From Heterohyrax brucei (lineage: Eukaryota; Chordata; Mammalia; Hyracoidea; Procaviidae), in assembly GCA_028571685.1 (NCBI GenBank), contig CM053154.1, positions 18,942,001 through 19,006,000 of the forward strand: a stretch of 64,000 nt of DNA. Reading direction: 5' to 3'. This document shows, in pieces, positions 63,047-64,000 of this stretch. How positions within the stretch are numbered: position 1 is the stretch's first letter; each line of letters opens with the position of its first letter. The translations under genes were made by a program, and so were the position numbers. A model generated the notes under the pieces. That model saw only the letters and a list, made by a program, of their open reading frames with translations, ran no database searches and was not told the DNA's origin.

Positions 63047-64000
63047 ATGCAGGTAGTAGAGGACAGGCAAATGAGCTCCTGCTGCTCCAGAAGTCAGTTG
63101 CTACCCTCGAGTCTGAGTCAGGTCACATTTTATGGCCTGTGAAGGACTCCTACATTTGGTTAGCTGTCACCCAAGCTCTGATTCCAAGGCAATGAATCAA
63201 CTAAGTAAGAACTAACCTAGAGAAAGTGAGTCAGGTCAGCTAAGACTACCTTCAACTAAAAGGTTCTTTCATTTAATTGAGGCAATATAAAAGTCATCAA
63301 AATACTGAAACATGAAAGGGACTAATAGAAAGAGATCCTGATTTCCAAATCATGGAGCAAATATGAAACAAACAGGGGGCTAAAGAATGCTTGCCTGAGC
63401 CAATCAAAACAAGAACAATAAATGGCAAATCAAGGTGCTGATGAAGAGGTCCAAGGAAAAATGTCAACACCTTTCCTGGTTTATGAGAGTCATGGCTGTT
63501 TACCTCCTTTGCTCTAATTATTTCTATCCATTTCTCTTGCAATCTTTAAATACTTCTAATTTTTATGTTCATTTAGTTATTCATCCAAAAAAGAAGAAGA
63601 AAAAGGTCAAGGTCAAGATGTTGGCTGTACCTTCATTCCCACTCAGCACACTTTCTACTCCCCCACTCCTCCCCATCCAATCTCTCCTTCAAAATGAGAC
63701 CAGGATGAAAGTACAGCAGAGTCTGTGCATTTTAAAGAGTCAGCCTATTTTCAACTATAAAATAATATGTGGCATAGAAAACAGCATGTAGGATGAAAAA
63801 AGATCCTGTTTAGTTTCAGTGTGACATTTGCCTGGGGGAAGAAGTGCAGAGCTCACTGGCAAGCCGACTGTTGAAGCCCTGACCAGTCAGTTACAAAGTG
63901 TCATCATTTAATATGCCAGTCAGCTCTGCCTTTTCGGGCCGATCACTCCTTTTGTGCTGACGAGAGGGTGGTGGGGGTGCAGAGGAGAAATCCAGGAGAG
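63047..64000. other. Unique sequence to window end, no gene recognised
   Basis: No repeat or coding similarity. The segment 63840-63960 is balanced in composition and repeat-free. The 118-codon frame 63435-63791 includes a low-complexity lysine run (KKKKKKVKVK) and is not credited. Confidence 0.42.

Overview
Eukaryotic, mammalian nuclear DNA, almost certainly from an afrotherian and most likely an elephant or close paenungulate relative. The evidence is the repeat content. The commonest repeat is the tRNA-derived AfroSINE, which is confined to Afrotheria and appears here in roughly 40 full or partial copies on both strands. It is accompanied by many RTE/BovB-type LINE fragments of the kind abundant in the elephant genome, by L1 copies with an elephant-type 3' UTR, and by old pan-mammalian repeats (MIR, L2-like, MER5-like, ERVL/MaLR-like LTRs). 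Species assignment is inference; the clade is well supported.

I find no protein-coding exon, no functional RNA gene and no prokaryotic-type feature (operons, CRISPR, insertion sequences). The window behaves as intergenic or deep-intronic DNA. The only recognisable protein-coding traces are decayed transposon proteins: RTE reverse transcriptase and endonuclease pieces, L1 ORF2 pieces, and the C-terminal part of a mariner-type transposase.

Layout. 0-6 kb: AfroSINEs, an antisense L1 3' end and a short CpG-rich unique block near 3.2-3.4 kb. 6.6-10 kb: a mariner-type foldback element, MIRs, an LTR-like repeat containing a microsatellite, and a CA/CATG alternating tract. 10-21 kb: AfroSINEs in mostly unique DNA, plus two pairs of unclassified repeats. 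21.7-28 kb: five RTE fragments, one with the reverse transcriptase YADD box. 28-40 kb: mostly unique sequence with L1, RTE and SINE remnants. 40-45 kb: two mariner-type foldback elements (one inside an AfroSINE), an L1 3' end and a solo LTR with a perfect 5-bp target duplication. 47.6-52.3 kb: an antisense RTE whose 5' part is inverted, itself interrupted by an L1 3' end, followed by a 19-unit, 33-bp minisatellite abutting an LTR. 52.4-56 kb: an L1 ORF2 piece and a SINE cluster. 56.2-61 kb: an antisense L1 carrying nested SINE, mariner and RTE insertions. 61-64 kb: SINEs, MIRs and unique DNA.

How the parts relate. The SINEs have tRNA-like A and B boxes, so Pol III transcription is expected. 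Their tails resemble the RTE 3' end, which fits mobilisation by RTE machinery. The four mariner-type elements share one asymmetric inverted-repeat structure and look like a non-autonomous family. Nesting gives a partial relative chronology: mariner after AfroSINE (41 kb), and SINE, mariner and RTE all after L1 (56-61 kb). Repeat boundaries were placed by eye and are good to about 10-20 bp unless a target duplication is quoted.
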